Assembly (NCBI GenBank): GCA_016235455.1
Contig: JACRKZ010000057.1
Coordinates: 24,269 to 88,268 of the forward strand
Direction of reading: 5' to 3'
DNA: 64,000 bases
DNA from: Armatimonadota bacterium
Lineage (GTDB): Bacteria; Armatimonadota; UBA10988
Positions 54,093 through 64,000 of this stretch are shown here, in pieces. Positions within the stretch are counted from its first letter, which is position 1. Each line of letters begins with the position of its first letter. Under the pieces are notes generated by a model. It did not search any database, was not told where the DNA came from, and saw only the letters and a list, made by a program, of their open reading frames with translations. Position numbers and translations under genes: made by a program.

Positions 54093-55616
54093 ATGGCGGC
54101 GCCGGGCCAACCGGTTCTCCAGATGGTGGGTGTGACCAAGCGGTTCGCCGGAACCGTGGCGGTTGACGGCGTCGACTTCGAGTTGCTGCCTGGCGAGGTG
54201 CACGCCCTGATGGGCGAGAACGGCGCCGGCAAGTCCACGCTGATGAAGATCCTGGCCGGCTCGTTCGCCGACTACACGGGCCAGATCCTGATCGACGGGC
54301 AGCCGGTCGACCTGCGCTCGCCGCAAGCCGCCCAAGCCAACGGCGTGGCCATGATCTACCAGGAGTTGAGCCTGGCGCCGCCCATCAGCGTGGCCGAGAA
54401 CCTGCTCGCCGGCCGCCTGCCAGGCCGTGGGCCGTGGCTGGACCGGCGGGCGCTGACCGAGCAGGCACGGGCCTGCCTGGCGCGCGTCGGGCTCGAGATC
54501 GATCCCGCGGTGCCGGTCGAAGACCTCAGTCTGCACGAGGCGCAGTTGGTCGAGGTGGCCAAGGCGCTGGCCACGGAGCCGCGTATCCTGGTCATGGACG
54601 AGCCCACTTCGGCGCTGTCGCGCGAGGAGGTCGACCGCCTGTTTGAGCTGATCGACCGGCTGCGCGGCGAGGGCCTGTCGATCATCTACATCTCTCACCA
54701 CCTGCCCGAGGTCTTTCGCATCGTCGACCGTGTCACGGTGATGCGCGATGGCCGCCGCGTGATCACCCACGCCATCGGTGAGGTGACCAGCCGGTCGCTG
54801 GTCGAGCTGATGGTTGGCGGTTCGGTCAACACGCTGTACCCCGTTCGCGAGCGTCCGGCCAGCGCGGTGGGCAGCCAGCCGCTGCTGCGCGTCGAGGGGC
54901 TGACCCGCTATGGCTTCTTCCACGACGTGAGCTTCGCGCTGCGGCCGGGCGAAATCGTCGGGCTGTGCGGCCTGGCGGGGTCGGGCAGGAGCGAGGTGGC
55001 GCGGTCGTTGTGCGGCTTGGACCCGCTCGACGAGGGACGCGTCTTCCTGGCCGAGGAGCCGCTGATGGCCGGCGACTACGGCGCCGCCATCGGCGCGGGC
55101 CTGGCCTATCTGACCGAGGATCGCAAGGCCCAGGGCCTGGCCCTGCGCCTGACCATCGGCGAGAACCTGCTGGCCGCCAGCACGCCCCGCCTGACCCGCT
55201 GGGGGCGCTATCGGGAGGCGCTCGGCCGGCCGACCACCGCCGGGCTGCTGACGGCGCTGCAGGTGCATCCCGCCGAGCCAGAGCGCGAGGTGTCCACGCT
55301 GTCGGGCGGCAACCAGCAGAAGGTGCTGCTGGGCAAGTGGCTGGCCACCGAACCGCGAGTGCTGATCCTCGATGAGCCCACGCGTGGCGTCGATGTCGGC
55401 GCCAAGGCGGTCATCCATCGCGCCGTGGCGCATGTGGCCGACCAAGGCCATGCCGTGCTGCTCATTTCCAGCGACCTGCCCGAACTGGTGGGCCTGTCCG
55501 ACCGCATTCTGGTGCTGCGCGAAGGCCACCTCATTGGCGAGCTCCGGGGCGAGGAACGCAGCGAGGAGACCGCGCTGCTGGCGGCCAACGGCGAACTGCC
55601 GGGGAGGCGGCCATGA
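54093..55616 (+). CDS. CUT2-type sugar ABC transporter, duplicated ATP-binding protein (RbsA-like)
   Basis: GENGAGKSTLMKIL, MDEPTSALSREEV, second half LSGGNQQKVLLGKWLATEPRVLILDEPTRGVDVGAK. Confidence 0.94.
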   Translation: MAAPGQPVLQMVGVTKRFAGTVAVDGVDFELLPGEVHALMGENGAGKSTLMKILAGSFADYTGQILIDGQPVDLRSPQAAQANGVAMIYQELSLAPPISVAENLLAGRLPGRGPWLDRRALTEQARACLARVGLEIDPAVPVEDLSLHEAQLVEVAKALATEPRILVMDEPTSALSREEVDRLFELIDRLRGEGLSIIYISHHLPEVFRIVDRVTVMRDGRRVITHAIGEVTSRSLVELMVGGSVNTLYPVRERPASAVGSQPLLRVEGLTRYGFFHDVSFALRPGEIVGLCGLAGSGRSEVARSLCGLDPLDEGRVFLAEEPLMAGDYGAAIGAGLAYLTEDRKAQGLALRLTIGENLLAASTPRLTRWGRYREALGRPTTAGLLTALQVHPAEPEREVSTLSGGNQQKVLLGKWLATEPRVLILDEPTRGVDVGAKAVIHRAVAHVADQGHAVLLISSDLPELVGLSDRILVLREGHLIGELRGEERSEETALLAANGELPGRRP

Positions 55617-56584
55617 GCGAGGCCAAGACCCAGCGGCACCGGCCCGTGTCGGGTGTCTACCTGTTCGTGCTGGCCCTGCTGCTGCTCGGCCGTCTGGTCT
55701 CGCCGACGTTCTGGACAGCCGGCAGCCTGCTGCAGGTGGTGCAGGATGTGTCGATCCTGGGCGTGGTCGCCGTTGGCTTGGCCTTCATCACCTACAGCGG
55801 CCATTTCGTCGACCTGTCCATCCCCGCCATCATGGCGGTATCGGGCATTGTGGCCGTGGCGCTGCTGCCCTACGGCTACAGTCTGGCACTCGCGGCCGGC
55901 CTGCTCAGCGGTCTGCTGCTGGGCCTGGTCAACGGCCTGGTGGTGGGCTACCTGCGGCTGAATCCCATCCTCTGGACGCTGGCGGCGCTGTCGCTGATCG
56001 ACGGCATCACGCGCTGGGCCTACGGCGGGCAGTGGATCTACGCCGACGAGACCACGCTCGCCGGCACGCGCTTTGTGGGCATCTACCGCGCCAGCGTGCT
56101 CGGCGTGCCGGCCATTGTGCTGGTCTTCGCCGCCGTGGCCATCGTGGGCGGGCTGCTCATGCGCCACAGCGGCTGGGGCCGCAACCTCAAGCTGGTCGGC
56201 GCGGCCTATGAGCCGGCGCGCATGAGCGGGGTGCCGGTGCGGCGCACGGTGTGCATCGCGTTCGTGCTGTCTGGGCTGACCTCGGCCTTGGCCGGGCTCA
56301 TCAAGACCAGCCTGAACAAGTATGGCGACGTGGAGATCGGGCTGGGCTATGACTTCCTGGCGCTGACCGCGGTGGTGCTGGGTGGCACGCCGTTGGCCGG
56401 TGGGCGTGGCACCATGGCCGGCGTGGTGGGCGGTGCGCTGGTGATGGGCCTGCTGGGCAGCATCCTGCCGCTCATCCCAGGTATCGGGCAGGATCAGCAG
56501 TCGATGATCCGCGGCGTCATTTTCGTGGTGGTGGTCGGGCTGAGTCAGTGGGCGCTGCGGCGACGCGGGAGGGACGACCAATGA
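55613..56584 (+). CDS. CUT2-type sugar ABC transporter permease
   Basis: GHFVDLSIPAIMAVSGIVAV, LGGTPLAGGRGTMAGVVGGALVMGLL; ATGA overlap. Confidence 0.92.
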   Translation: MSEAKTQRHRPVSGVYLFVLALLLLGRLVSPTFWTAGSLLQVVQDVSILGVVAVGLAFITYSGHFVDLSIPAIMAVSGIVAVALLPYGYSLALAAGLLSGLLLGLVNGLVVGYLRLNPILWTLAALSLIDGITRWAYGGQWIYADETTLAGTRFVGIYRASVLGVPAIVLVFAAVAIVGGLLMRHSGWGRNLKLVGAAYEPARMSGVPVRRTVCIAFVLSGLTSALAGLIKTSLNKYGDVEIGLGYDFLALTAVVLGGTPLAGGRGTMAGVVGGALVMGLLGSILPLIPGIGQDQQSMIRGVIFVVVVGLSQWALRRRGRDDQ

Positions 56585-58857
56585 AGGCCGCCTCCCTGTG
56601 GTCGCGCGGGCGCGTGGTCGTGCTGCTGGTTGCGGTCTGCGCGGCCATGTCGCTGATGACGCCCGAGTTCGCTACGCTGGAGAACGCGGGCAACCTGGCG
56701 CGTTCGACCAGTTGCGATCTGCTGGCCGCGATCGGCTTCACGCTGGTCATGCTCGTCGGCCAACTTGACCTGTCCATCGGCGTGACCATGACCCTCGGCG
56801 GCACGACGCTGCTGACCGTGGGCAATGCCTGGCCGGCGGGCGGATGGCTGCCCGCGGTGCTGGCCACCATGCTGGTCGGCGCCCTGGTCGGCCTGTTCAA
56901 CGGCTTGCTCGTCACCAAGGCGCGCATCAACTCGTTCATCGTCACGCTGGGCACCATGACCATCCTGCAGGGGCTGTGCCGCGCCGTGCTGCATGGCGGC
57001 AGCCTGGCCCTGGCCAACGCCCAACGCGGCTCGGCCATGACTGACTGGTTGCAGCCGGCGGGCCTGTTCTCGCCGCGCGTGCTGCTGGTGCTCGTGCCGC
57101 TGACGCTGGTCGAGTGGTGGCTGCGGCGCACGCGTGCCGGCCGGGGGCTGTACCTGGTTGGCGGCCAGCGTGACAGTGCCTGGTACGCCGGTCTGCCCGT
57201 CGACCGCTACGTGATCGGTGCGTTCGTGGCGTCGGGCCTGCTGGCCGCGTGTGGCGGCGCGCTGACTACCGCCGCGCAGAACACGGTCATGCCCAACCTG
57301 GGCGACAAGTCGCTGATGCTGGTGGTAGCCGCGGTCATCGTCGGCGGCACGGCCATGGCCGGCGGACGCGGCAGCGTGGTGCTCAGCGCCGTGGCCTTGG
57401 TGACGCTCAACGCGCTGACGATCGGGCTGAGCTTCATGGGCGCGAGCAAGTCGGCCAAGCTCGTGGCCCATGGCCTGGTGCTGGCCGGCGTGGTACTGGC
57501 CGATGCGCTGCGCACCGTCCACCGCGACCGCGTGCGCGGCCAGCGCCGCGAACTGCTCTTGGAACTGGCGGGCCGAGCGCGGCCCGGGGATGATGCCGAG
57601 GGAGAAGACGATATGGAGAGCCTGCGCCGTGAACGCACCGTGGCCATGGTCTGTGTCAGCGTGACCGCCTGCGTGGCCATCGTAGCCATCTACGCCATGT
57701 GGTCGGGCCGCCAGGCGCCCGCGCCGACCGCAACCGTGGTGGCCCAAGCGCCCGGCAAGCCGGCCGCCGCGCCGGCCGCCGAGAAACCGGCCGTGGACCC
57801 GTCTTCGCTCAAGGCCACCGACGGGCAGCCGCTGGTCTGGCTCGACACCTCGGCGCTCCGGTCACCGCCGCGGCCCAGCGACCCCACTGCGCTGCCGGAG
57901 GCCGACCCGCTGCACTGGTTCGACTCGGAGTACTCGGGGTGGAACGCGCCCAAGCTGGCCATGCCGCCGAGCCCCCGGAGCGGACCCAAGGGCAAGCGCG
58001 TGGTCTCGCTGCAGTACATGAACCACCCCTACTGGCAGTCCTACTCCAACGGCATGAAGCGACTGGCCGAAGCCTACGGCGTCGACCTGACCATCATGGA
58101 GGCCGGTAACGATGTGAAGGTGCAGATGGACCAGGTGGAGCAGGCTATCCAGAAGAAGCCCGACCTGGTCGTGCTGACGCCGGTCGACTCCAAGGGCGCC
58201 GTGCCCATGCTCAAACGGCTGTACGACGCCAAGGTGCCGACCATCGCCAGCAACCTGCTGCCGGTGGACGAGGGCATGAAGTACGTCATCACCTGGACCG
58301 GTCCGGACGACTGGGGCCAGTTCCGCATGTTGGCGCGCGAGTTCGCCCAGAAGATGGGTAACCAGGGCGGCTACGCCGTGGTCCGCCACATCGCCGGCAC
58401 GAGCTGCTTCTACTCGCGCACCTATGGCGCGCTGTCCGAGCTGGCCAAGGTCGCTCCAGCCATGAAGTGCCTGGACATGCAGACCACCGAACTGAAGACC
58501 GAGGAGACCAAGACGCAAGTCGCCGCCTGGCTCAAGAAGTTCGGCAGTGAGCTCAAGGGCATCGTCAGCGCCGACGACTCCAAGGCGCAGGTGGGCATCA
58601 ACGAGGCGCTCAAGGCCGCCGGCCGCACCGACGTGATCTGCGTGGCCGCGGGCTCCAGCCGGACCGGACTGGAACTCATCAAGGCAGGCCAACTGCACGC
58701 TATCACCTACCAGTCGGCGGAAGCCGACGGCGCGTTGCCGATCGAGATCGCCGTGCGCTGGTTCCGAGGCGAAGCCATCACCCGGCCGGTCTACTACCTG
58801 CAGAAGGCGGTCATCACCAAGGCCAACGTCGACCAGTACCTGCCGGCGCAGTGGTAG
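56581..58857 (+). CDS. CUT2 permease fused through a TM segment to a ribose-type substrate-binding protein
   Basis: Permease (VGQLDLSIGVTMTLGG, GGTAMAGGRGSVV) then TVAMVCVSVTACVAIVAIYAM TM, Ala/Pro linker, SBP domain (VSLQYMNHPYWQSYSNGMKRLAEAYGVDLTIMEA...); no stop in between. Confidence 0.88.
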   Translation: MKAASLWSRGRVVVLLVAVCAAMSLMTPEFATLENAGNLARSTSCDLLAAIGFTLVMLVGQLDLSIGVTMTLGGTTLLTVGNAWPAGGWLPAVLATMLVGALVGLFNGLLVTKARINSFIVTLGTMTILQGLCRAVLHGGSLALANAQRGSAMTDWLQPAGLFSPRVLLVLVPLTLVEWWLRRTRAGRGLYLVGGQRDSAWYAGLPVDRYVIGAFVASGLLAACGGALTTAAQNTVMPNLGDKSLMLVVAAVIVGGTAMAGGRGSVVLSAVALVTLNALTIGLSFMGASKSAKLVAHGLVLAGVVLADALRTVHRDRVRGQRRELLLELAGRARPGDDAEGEDDMESLRRERTVAMVCVSVTACVAIVAIYAMWSGRQAPAPTATVVAQAPGKPAAAPAAEKPAVDPSSLKATDGQPLVWLDTSALRSPPRPSDPTALPEADPLHWFDSEYSGWNAPKLAMPPSPRSGPKGKRVVSLQYMNHPYWQSYSNGMKRLAEAYGVDLTIMEAGNDVKVQMDQVEQAIQKKPDLVVLTPVDSKGAVPMLKRLYDAKVPTIASNLLPVDEGMKYVITWTGPDDWGQFRMLAREFAQKMGNQGGYAVVRHIAGTSCFYSRTYGALSELAKVAPAMKCLDMQTTELKTEETKTQVAAWLKKFGSELKGIVSADDSKAQVGINEALKAAGRTDVICVAAGSSRTGLELIKAGQLHAITYQSAEADGALPIEIAVRWFRGEAITRPVYYLQKAVITKANVDQYLPAQW

Positions 58858-58866
58858 CGGCGCCGG

Positions 58867-59467
58867 TCAGACGGCGGCCGCCAGCCACAGCGTGAACCAC
58901 AACGTCCACGCGGTCTCCCACAGGCCGACGCGCCGGAGCGCCGGTGGGTGGCTGAGCCAGCGCAGGCCCACGGCCACGCGCCACGCCGCCGCCAGCCATG
59001 GCGGGGCCAGCGCCGGCGACGCCGAGGCCAGGGCCAGGCCGAGCACACACATCGCGCCGCCGAGTGCGACGTTGTGTCGCACGGTGGGCTGTCGCAGCCA
59101 CGACTCACCGTCCCGGCGTCGGCGTGGCGCGGTCAGCACCATGCGCACGTTGGTCACCGCGCCGGCGTAGAACAGCGCGTCGGCCAGCCACAGCGCCGCG
59201 CCACGCCCGGGGTCCGCCGCTGAACTCGCGGCGACGCCCAGCGCGGCCGGCAGCGCGAACCCGAGCACCCCGAGCAACTGCACGGCCAACGTGCCCCGGC
59301 CGCGGCCGCTCTGGGCCAACCACGAGCGCGCCGACTGAGAGCGCCGCCCACGCGGCCAGTGGCCGGCCAGCCCACAGGCCCAGGCCGAGGCTGCACAGCA
59401 GCATGACCCAGGCGCCGTGCTCGCGCGGCACCGCCATGCGCCACTCCGACTGGTTCTGGGTAGTCAT
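58867..59467 (-). pseudogene. YwiC-like membrane protein, apparently frameshifted
   Basis: N-terminus MAVPREHGAWVMLLCSLGLGLWAG in one frame; remainder RSWLAQSGRGRGTLAVQLLGVLGFALPAALG...LRRVGLWETAWTLWFTLWLAA in another. Confidence 0.55.
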
Positions 59468-59581
59468 GATTGCATCATGGCACGCTGCGACGATCCGTCG
59501 CCGATTCTTCTGGAGTTTTTCATCCATAATGGTACAATAGACGTGGCCACGACCAGCATAGGGCCAGGACGGTGGTGCGAG

Positions 59582-60013
59582 ATGTTGTCCCAGACCGTTG
59601 AGTACGCATTGAGGGCGGTGGTATGCCTGGCGAGCTCTCCAGAGTCGCGGCTGACCACGCCGCAGATCGCCGAGGCCACCAAGGTGCCCGCGGGCTATCT
59701 GTCCAAGGTGCTCCAGTCGTTGGGGCGCGCCGGCATCGTGGAATCGCAGCGCGGCCTGGGTGGCGGATTCACGCTGCGCAAGCGCGCCGAGGTGCTGACC
59801 GTGCTGGAAGTGATCAACGCCGTCGACCCGATCCAGCGTATCCACCGCTGCCCCATCGACAAGCCCGAACATGAGCTTGAGCTGTGCCCGCTGCACAAGC
59901 GCGTGGACGATGCCATCGCGCACATCGAGAGTGCTTTCGCCAACTCCATCATCGCTGAGATTCTGGCCGAGAAGCCGACTGGCTGCGATTTGCACGTCGA
60001 TCTGAGTACTTGA
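59582..60013 (+). CDS. Rrf2-family transcriptional regulator
   Basis: MLSQTVEYALRAVVCLAS, IAEATKVPAGYLSKVLQSLGRAGIVESQRGLGGGFTL. Confidence 0.93.
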   Translation: MLSQTVEYALRAVVCLASSPESRLTTPQIAEATKVPAGYLSKVLQSLGRAGIVESQRGLGGGFTLRKRAEVLTVLEVINAVDPIQRIHRCPIDKPEHELELCPLHKRVDDAIAHIESAFANSIIAEILAEKPTGCDLHVDLST

Positions 60014-60048
60014 TCGTAAGGCTCGGCGGCGGCTATCCTGCCGGTGCT

Positions 60049-61890
60049 ATGACGACACGAACGGCTCGATGGTGGTGGGTGGCGCTTGGCCTGGCGGCCG
60101 AGCTGGCGGCGACGGCGGCGGATCTGACCACCGACCTCTGCGTCTATGGCGGCACGGCCGGCGGGGTGGCCTGCGCCGTGCAGGGCACGCGCCAGGGCCT
60201 CAGGGTGGTGCTTGTCGAGCCGAGCCAGCATCTTGGCGGATTGACCACTGGCGGTCTGGGCGCCACCGATGTGGGTGCCGGCCGCAGCATTGGCGGCATG
60301 GCCCGCGAGTTCTACACCAGGGTCCGCGACCACTACGTGACCACCTACGGCGCGACCTCGAAGCAGGCCGCCGATTCCCACGGCGGGTACCGCTTCGAGC
60401 CGAGCGTGGCCGAGAAGCTGATCGACGGCTGGCTGGAGGGCACCGGGGTCACGGTGTTGCGCGGCGCACGGCTGGCGGGGGTCACCAAGGCGGGCAACCG
60501 CATCACCCGCGCCGACTTTGGTGACGGTAGCCGGGTCAACGCCAAAGTCTTTGTAGACACCACCTACGAAGGCGATCTGATGGCCGCCGCGGGCGTGTCC
60601 TACCACGTCGGGCGCGAGGCCAACACGGTCTACGGCGAGACCCTCAACGGCCGGCAGTTCCAGAACAACCACAACTTCCGCGTGCCCATCGACCCGTACG
60701 TCGAGCCCGGCAAGCCCGAGAGCGGCCTGCTGTGGGGCATCTCGGCCGAGCCGCCGGGCACGGCGGGCGAAGGTGACCGGGCCGTGCAGGCCTACAACTT
60801 CCGCATGTGCCTGACCAAGGCGGCCGACAAGCTGCCCATCGCCAAGCCCGACGGCTACGATCCGGCTCGGTATGAGCTGTTGCTACGCTATCTGCAGGCC
60901 GGCGTGTGGGATGCGCTGCGGCTCACGACGCCCATGCCCAACGGCAAGACCGACACCAACAACTTCGGCGGCTTCTCCACCGACTACATCGGTGGCAACC
61001 ACGCCTATCCCGAGGCCGACCAGCCCACGCGCGAGCGCATCATCGCTGACCACCGCTGCTATCAGCAGGGCCTGATGTACTTCCTGGCCAACGACGAGCG
61101 GGTGCCCGAGAGCGTCCGCCGCGAGGCGGCCGCATGGGGCTTGCCGCGCGACGAGTTCCTCGACAACGGCGGCTGGGCGCGCCAGTTGTACGTGCGCGAA
61201 GCCCGGCGCATGATCGGCGCCTACGTGATGACCGAGGCTAATTGCCGCGGCAGAATCGTCGCGACCGATAGCATCGGGCTGGCCAGCTATGGTATGGACA
61301 GTCACAACTGCCGGCGCGTGGTCATTGACGGCCGCGTGCGCAACGAGGGCAACGTCGAAGTCGGCGTGGCAGGGCCGTACCCCATCGGCTACGGTGCCAT
61401 CACGCCTCGCGAGGAGCAGTGCGCCAATCTGCTGGTGCCCATCTGCCTCTCGGCCAGCCACATTGCCTATGGCAGCATTCGGATGGAGCCGGTGTTCATG
61501 ATCACCGGGCAGTCGGCCGCCGTGGCTGCAGCGCTGGCCATCAAGGCCGGCGGCGCGGTGCAGGCGGTCGACCGCGCCGCGCTGCGCGAGCGGTTGCTCG
61601 CGGGCGAGCAGGTGCTCGAATGGGTCCGCGGGCCCAACGACGACGAGTCGGCGTCCAAAGCGCCGGCCATCGACCCCAAGTCGCTGCCGGGCATCACGCT
61701 CGACGACGCCGAGGGCAAGCGCAGCGGGCCATGGGTGGCGTCCACCGTGGCCGGCAACCGCCTGGTGGGTACGGGCTACCTGCACGACGGCAATGAGCAC
61801 AAGGGCGAAGTGAGCATCACCTGGGTCACCAGGCTGCCCGAAGAAGTTCGAGGCCGGCGCGGTGATCTCCGTGACGGTTTCGAACCGTGA
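60049..61890 (+). CDS. FAD-dependent oxidoreductase, C-terminal accessory domain disrupted
   Basis: LCVYGGTAGGVACAVQGTRQGLRVVLVEPSQHLGGLTTGGLGATD; C-terminal remnant continues in another frame to 61948. Confidence 0.85.
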   Translation: MTTRTARWWWVALGLAAELAATAADLTTDLCVYGGTAGGVACAVQGTRQGLRVVLVEPSQHLGGLTTGGLGATDVGAGRSIGGMAREFYTRVRDHYVTTYGATSKQAADSHGGYRFEPSVAEKLIDGWLEGTGVTVLRGARLAGVTKAGNRITRADFGDGSRVNAKVFVDTTYEGDLMAAAGVSYHVGREANTVYGETLNGRQFQNNHNFRVPIDPYVEPGKPESGLLWGISAEPPGTAGEGDRAVQAYNFRMCLTKAADKLPIAKPDGYDPARYELLLRYLQAGVWDALRLTTPMPNGKTDTNNFGGFSTDYIGGNHAYPEADQPTRERIIADHRCYQQGLMYFLANDERVPESVRREAAAWGLPRDEFLDNGGWARQLYVREARRMIGAYVMTEANCRGRIVATDSIGLASYGMDSHNCRRVVIDGRVRNEGNVEVGVAGPYPIGYGAITPREEQCANLLVPICLSASHIAYGSIRMEPVFMITGQSAAVAAALAIKAGGAVQAVDRAALRERLLAGEQVLEWVRGPNDDESASKAPAIDPKSLPGITLDDAEGKRSGPWVASTVAGNRLVGTGYLHDGNEHKGEVSITWVTRLPEEVRGRRGDLRDGFEP

Positions 61891-61990
61891 CACAGACGGG
61901 TATGTAGTGGCTGACGGGCTAGCGTTTCTGCCGCATAACGGCGGATAAGCCCGCTGCCCAACGACGGTTGAGCAGGTGCTGGAGACGGCC

Positions 61991-62548
61991 ATGATCGCGA
62001 TTCGCAACAAGCGAGACAAGCGGGTGGTACTCCAAGTCCGAGCCGACGACCTGGAGGGCCTGGAACTGGTCGAGTTGAGCCTGCCGGGTATCGACCTGAA
62101 CGGCGAGAAGCTGCGCCGCTGCACCTTTCAGGGCAGCGATCTGACCGGCTCCGATCTGGGCAACGCCGACCTCGGCCAAAGTACCGTGGTGGGCACCTCG
62201 CTGGCGCACTGCGATCTCTTCGAAGCCAACCTGCGTGGCTTGCGTGTGGACGATTCCGACTTCTCCGGCGCCGACCTGGGACGAGCGGATCTGGGCAGTT
62301 GCCGCATCACCGCCGCCTGCTTCTTCGGCGCCAATCTGCGTGGTGCCTCGCTGCGGGGCGCGCGCCTGCTGGGTGTCGACTTCACCGAGGCGCTGCTGTA
62401 CGGCACAGATTTCAGCGGGGCGGAGCTGGAAGAGGTAGACTTGACCGACGCCGCCTACGACGACGACACGGTCTGGCCGCTGGGCTTCAACCCGCGCCGC
62501 CGTGGGGCCGCCCACGTGGCGAATCTGGACTCCGAGACTCTGGCATGA
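61991..62548 (+). CDS. Pentapeptide-repeat protein
   Basis: Repeats such as [43 protein letters not shown]. Confidence 0.9.
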   Translation: MIAIRNKRDKRVVLQVRADDLEGLELVELSLPGIDLNGEKLRRCTFQGSDLTGSDLGNADLGQSTVVGTSLAHCDLFEANLRGLRVDDSDFSGADLGRADLGSCRITAACFFGANLRGASLRGARLLGVDFTEALLYGTDFSGAELEEVDLTDAAYDDDTVWPLGFNPRRRGAAHVANLDSETLA

Positions 62549-63465
62549 ACTGGTTCGAACAGGGCGGGCCGCTGGCGTTGGTCGTTTGGCTCAACCAGCA
62601 CCTCGGTCCTTCCTGCGAAGGCATCGTCCGCGGCTTCCACCTCGCGGGTCAGGGCGTCTTCTACCTGCTCATCCTGGCGCCACTCTACTGGGTGGTCGAC
62701 CCGCGCCTGGGCCGTCGGTTAGCCGTGCGCTTCATGCTCAGCGCCTGCCTCAACTCCTGGGTCAAGAGCCTGTTCATGCGGCCTCGCCCGTTCGAGCAGA
62801 GCGCATACATCCGACCCATTGTCACCGAGCACTCGCCCGGCATCCCCAGCGGCCACGCCCAGCACGCCGTGACCGTGTGGGGCAGTCTGGCGCGCTGGCT
62901 GCGCCGGCGCTGGCTGACCGTCGGGGTCGTGGTGTTCTGCCTGAGCATGGGCCTGTCCCGCATGGTGGCCGGTGTCCACTATCCGCAAGACGTGCTTACC
63001 GGCTGGCTGCTCGGCCTGGGCCTGATCGTCGCCTCCGAGCGCGCCGAGGCACGCTGGCTACCGGCGCTGCGGGCGGCAGGTCCGCGGCGCCAGGTGGAGA
63101 TCGCCGCCGGCGCGGTGCTGCTCGCGGCGCTGCTGACCCGGCTGCTCGCCGCGCGCCGCGGCGCGGGGCTGCAGGAGGCCGCCGCGCCGCTGGGCATGAT
63201 GCTCGGCTTGCTGTTCGGCATCATCTGGGAGCGCGCCCAGCTGCGCTTCCAGCCGCCGGCCGGCGTCCCGGCCCGTGTGCTGGGTGCCGTCCTGGGCCTG
63301 GCCACGCTGCTCGGGCTGCAGGCCGCGCTGGTGCACCGCGGTCAGCCCATCGGCCTGGCCTTCTTGGCCCATGTGGTGCTGGGACTGTGGCTGGCAGTGG
63401 GCGTGCCGGCGCTGCTGGTGCGCGTGCGCCTGGCGGATTCGGCGCCGCGGGAGGAGCCGCAATGA
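62545..63465 (+). CDS. PAP2-family phosphatase
   Basis: [41 protein letters not shown]. Confidence 0.92.
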   Translation: MNWFEQGGPLALVVWLNQHLGPSCEGIVRGFHLAGQGVFYLLILAPLYWVVDPRLGRRLAVRFMLSACLNSWVKSLFMRPRPFEQSAYIRPIVTEHSPGIPSGHAQHAVTVWGSLARWLRRRWLTVGVVVFCLSMGLSRMVAGVHYPQDVLTGWLLGLGLIVASERAEARWLPALRAAGPRRQVEIAAGAVLLAALLTRLLAARRGAGLQEAAAPLGMMLGLLFGIIWERAQLRFQPPAGVPARVLGAVLGLATLLGLQAALVHRGQPIGLAFLAHVVLGLWLAVGVPALLVRVRLADSAPREEPQ

Positions 63466-63854
63466 GTGAGGCCGAGGAGCGCCTGCCGCTGGTCGAGCGC
63501 CAGCAACGTGTCGCCGCCGCCGTGGGCATCACCGAGGCGCGGCGCCACATTCTGCTGTGCTGCGACCAGACCGAACCCAAGTGCTGCGACAAAGAGCGCA
63601 GCCTGGTGGCCTGGACCTACCTCAAGACGCGGCTCAAGGAACTGGGCTTGAGCGAGCACGGCGGCATCCTGCGCACCAAGGCCTACTGCCTGCGGGTCTG
63701 CCTCGGCGGCCCGGTGGCGGTGGTCTACCCCGATGGTGTGTGGTACGGCGAGTGCGATCCGCCGGTGCTCGAGCGTATCATCACCGAGCATCTGCTCGGC
63801 GGTCAGCCGGTGGCCGAGCACCAGATCCTAGTGCATCCGCTCAGCGGCGAGTAG
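63462..63854 (+). CDS. (2Fe-2S) ferredoxin-domain protein
   Basis: [15 protein letters not shown]...[31 protein letters not shown] overlap. Confidence 0.88.
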   Translation: MSEAEERLPLVERQQRVAAAVGITEARRHILLCCDQTEPKCCDKERSLVAWTYLKTRLKELGLSEHGGILRTKAYCLRVCLGGPVAVVYPDGVWYGECDPPVLERIITEHLLGGQPVAEHQILVHPLSGE

Positions 63855-63932
63855 GGCAGGAGCCCGGCGGCCCGCCGCGAATGGTCACCACGGCCGAGCG
63901 CGAGCGCGAGCGCGTTGGCTGGGAGTGCCGCC

Positions 63933-64000
63933 ATGTCGACATCGAGACGCGAGTTCCTCAGAGGGTCTGCCCTGGCCGGGCTGGGCCTCTACTTTGCACG
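63933..64000 (+). CDS. Protein with Tat-type signal, truncated by window end
   Basis: MSTSRREFLRGSALAGLGLYFA. Confidence 0.65.
   Translation, partial: MSTSRREFLRGSALAGLGLYFA

Overview
High-GC bacterial chromosomal window. I see no rRNA, CRISPR array, integrase, transposase or phage structural genes. It holds about 50 protein genes and two tRNAs, tRNA-Pro(CGG) and tRNA-Leu(CAG), neither with an encoded 3' CCA. Recognisable blocks: (1) a core cluster of cca nucleotidyltransferase, M50 protease, trpS, scpA, scpB, D-Ala-D-Ala carboxypeptidase and rluB, followed by pgi; (2) GH38 alpha-mannosidase, shikimate kinase, a PlsC-GNAT fusion, a PmtA-like methyltransferase and an FGE-like/sialidase fusion; (3) queF, a slipin, tilS, a degenerate phosphoglycerate-mutase-like protein, purC, hom and a biotin carrier; (4) a fused TIGR03960/DUF2344 radical-SAM protein, ispH and an AmmeMemoRadiSam enzyme; (5) a putative surface-glycan cluster at 40.3-45 kb; (6) a four-gene minus-strand operon of secreted GH/CBM9-like protein, unknown, arrestin/Spo0M-like protein and Gfo/Idh/MocA oxidoreductase; (7) citrate synthase and a CUT2 sugar ABC operon whose last gene fuses a permease to a substrate-binding protein; (8) Rrf2 regulator, FAD oxidoreductase with a broken C-terminus, pentapeptide-repeat protein, PAP2 and 2Fe-2S ferredoxin. 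The most unusual signals are the permease-SBP fusion, the FGE-like/sialidase fusion lacking the FGE cysteines, the phosphoglycerate-mutase homolog missing most of one metal site and its nucleophile, a likely leaderless queF promoter, and a family of imperfect intergenic hairpins sharing an ATCTGCGTAATCTGCG-type repeat. Family calls come from reading the supplied translations; no database search was run.
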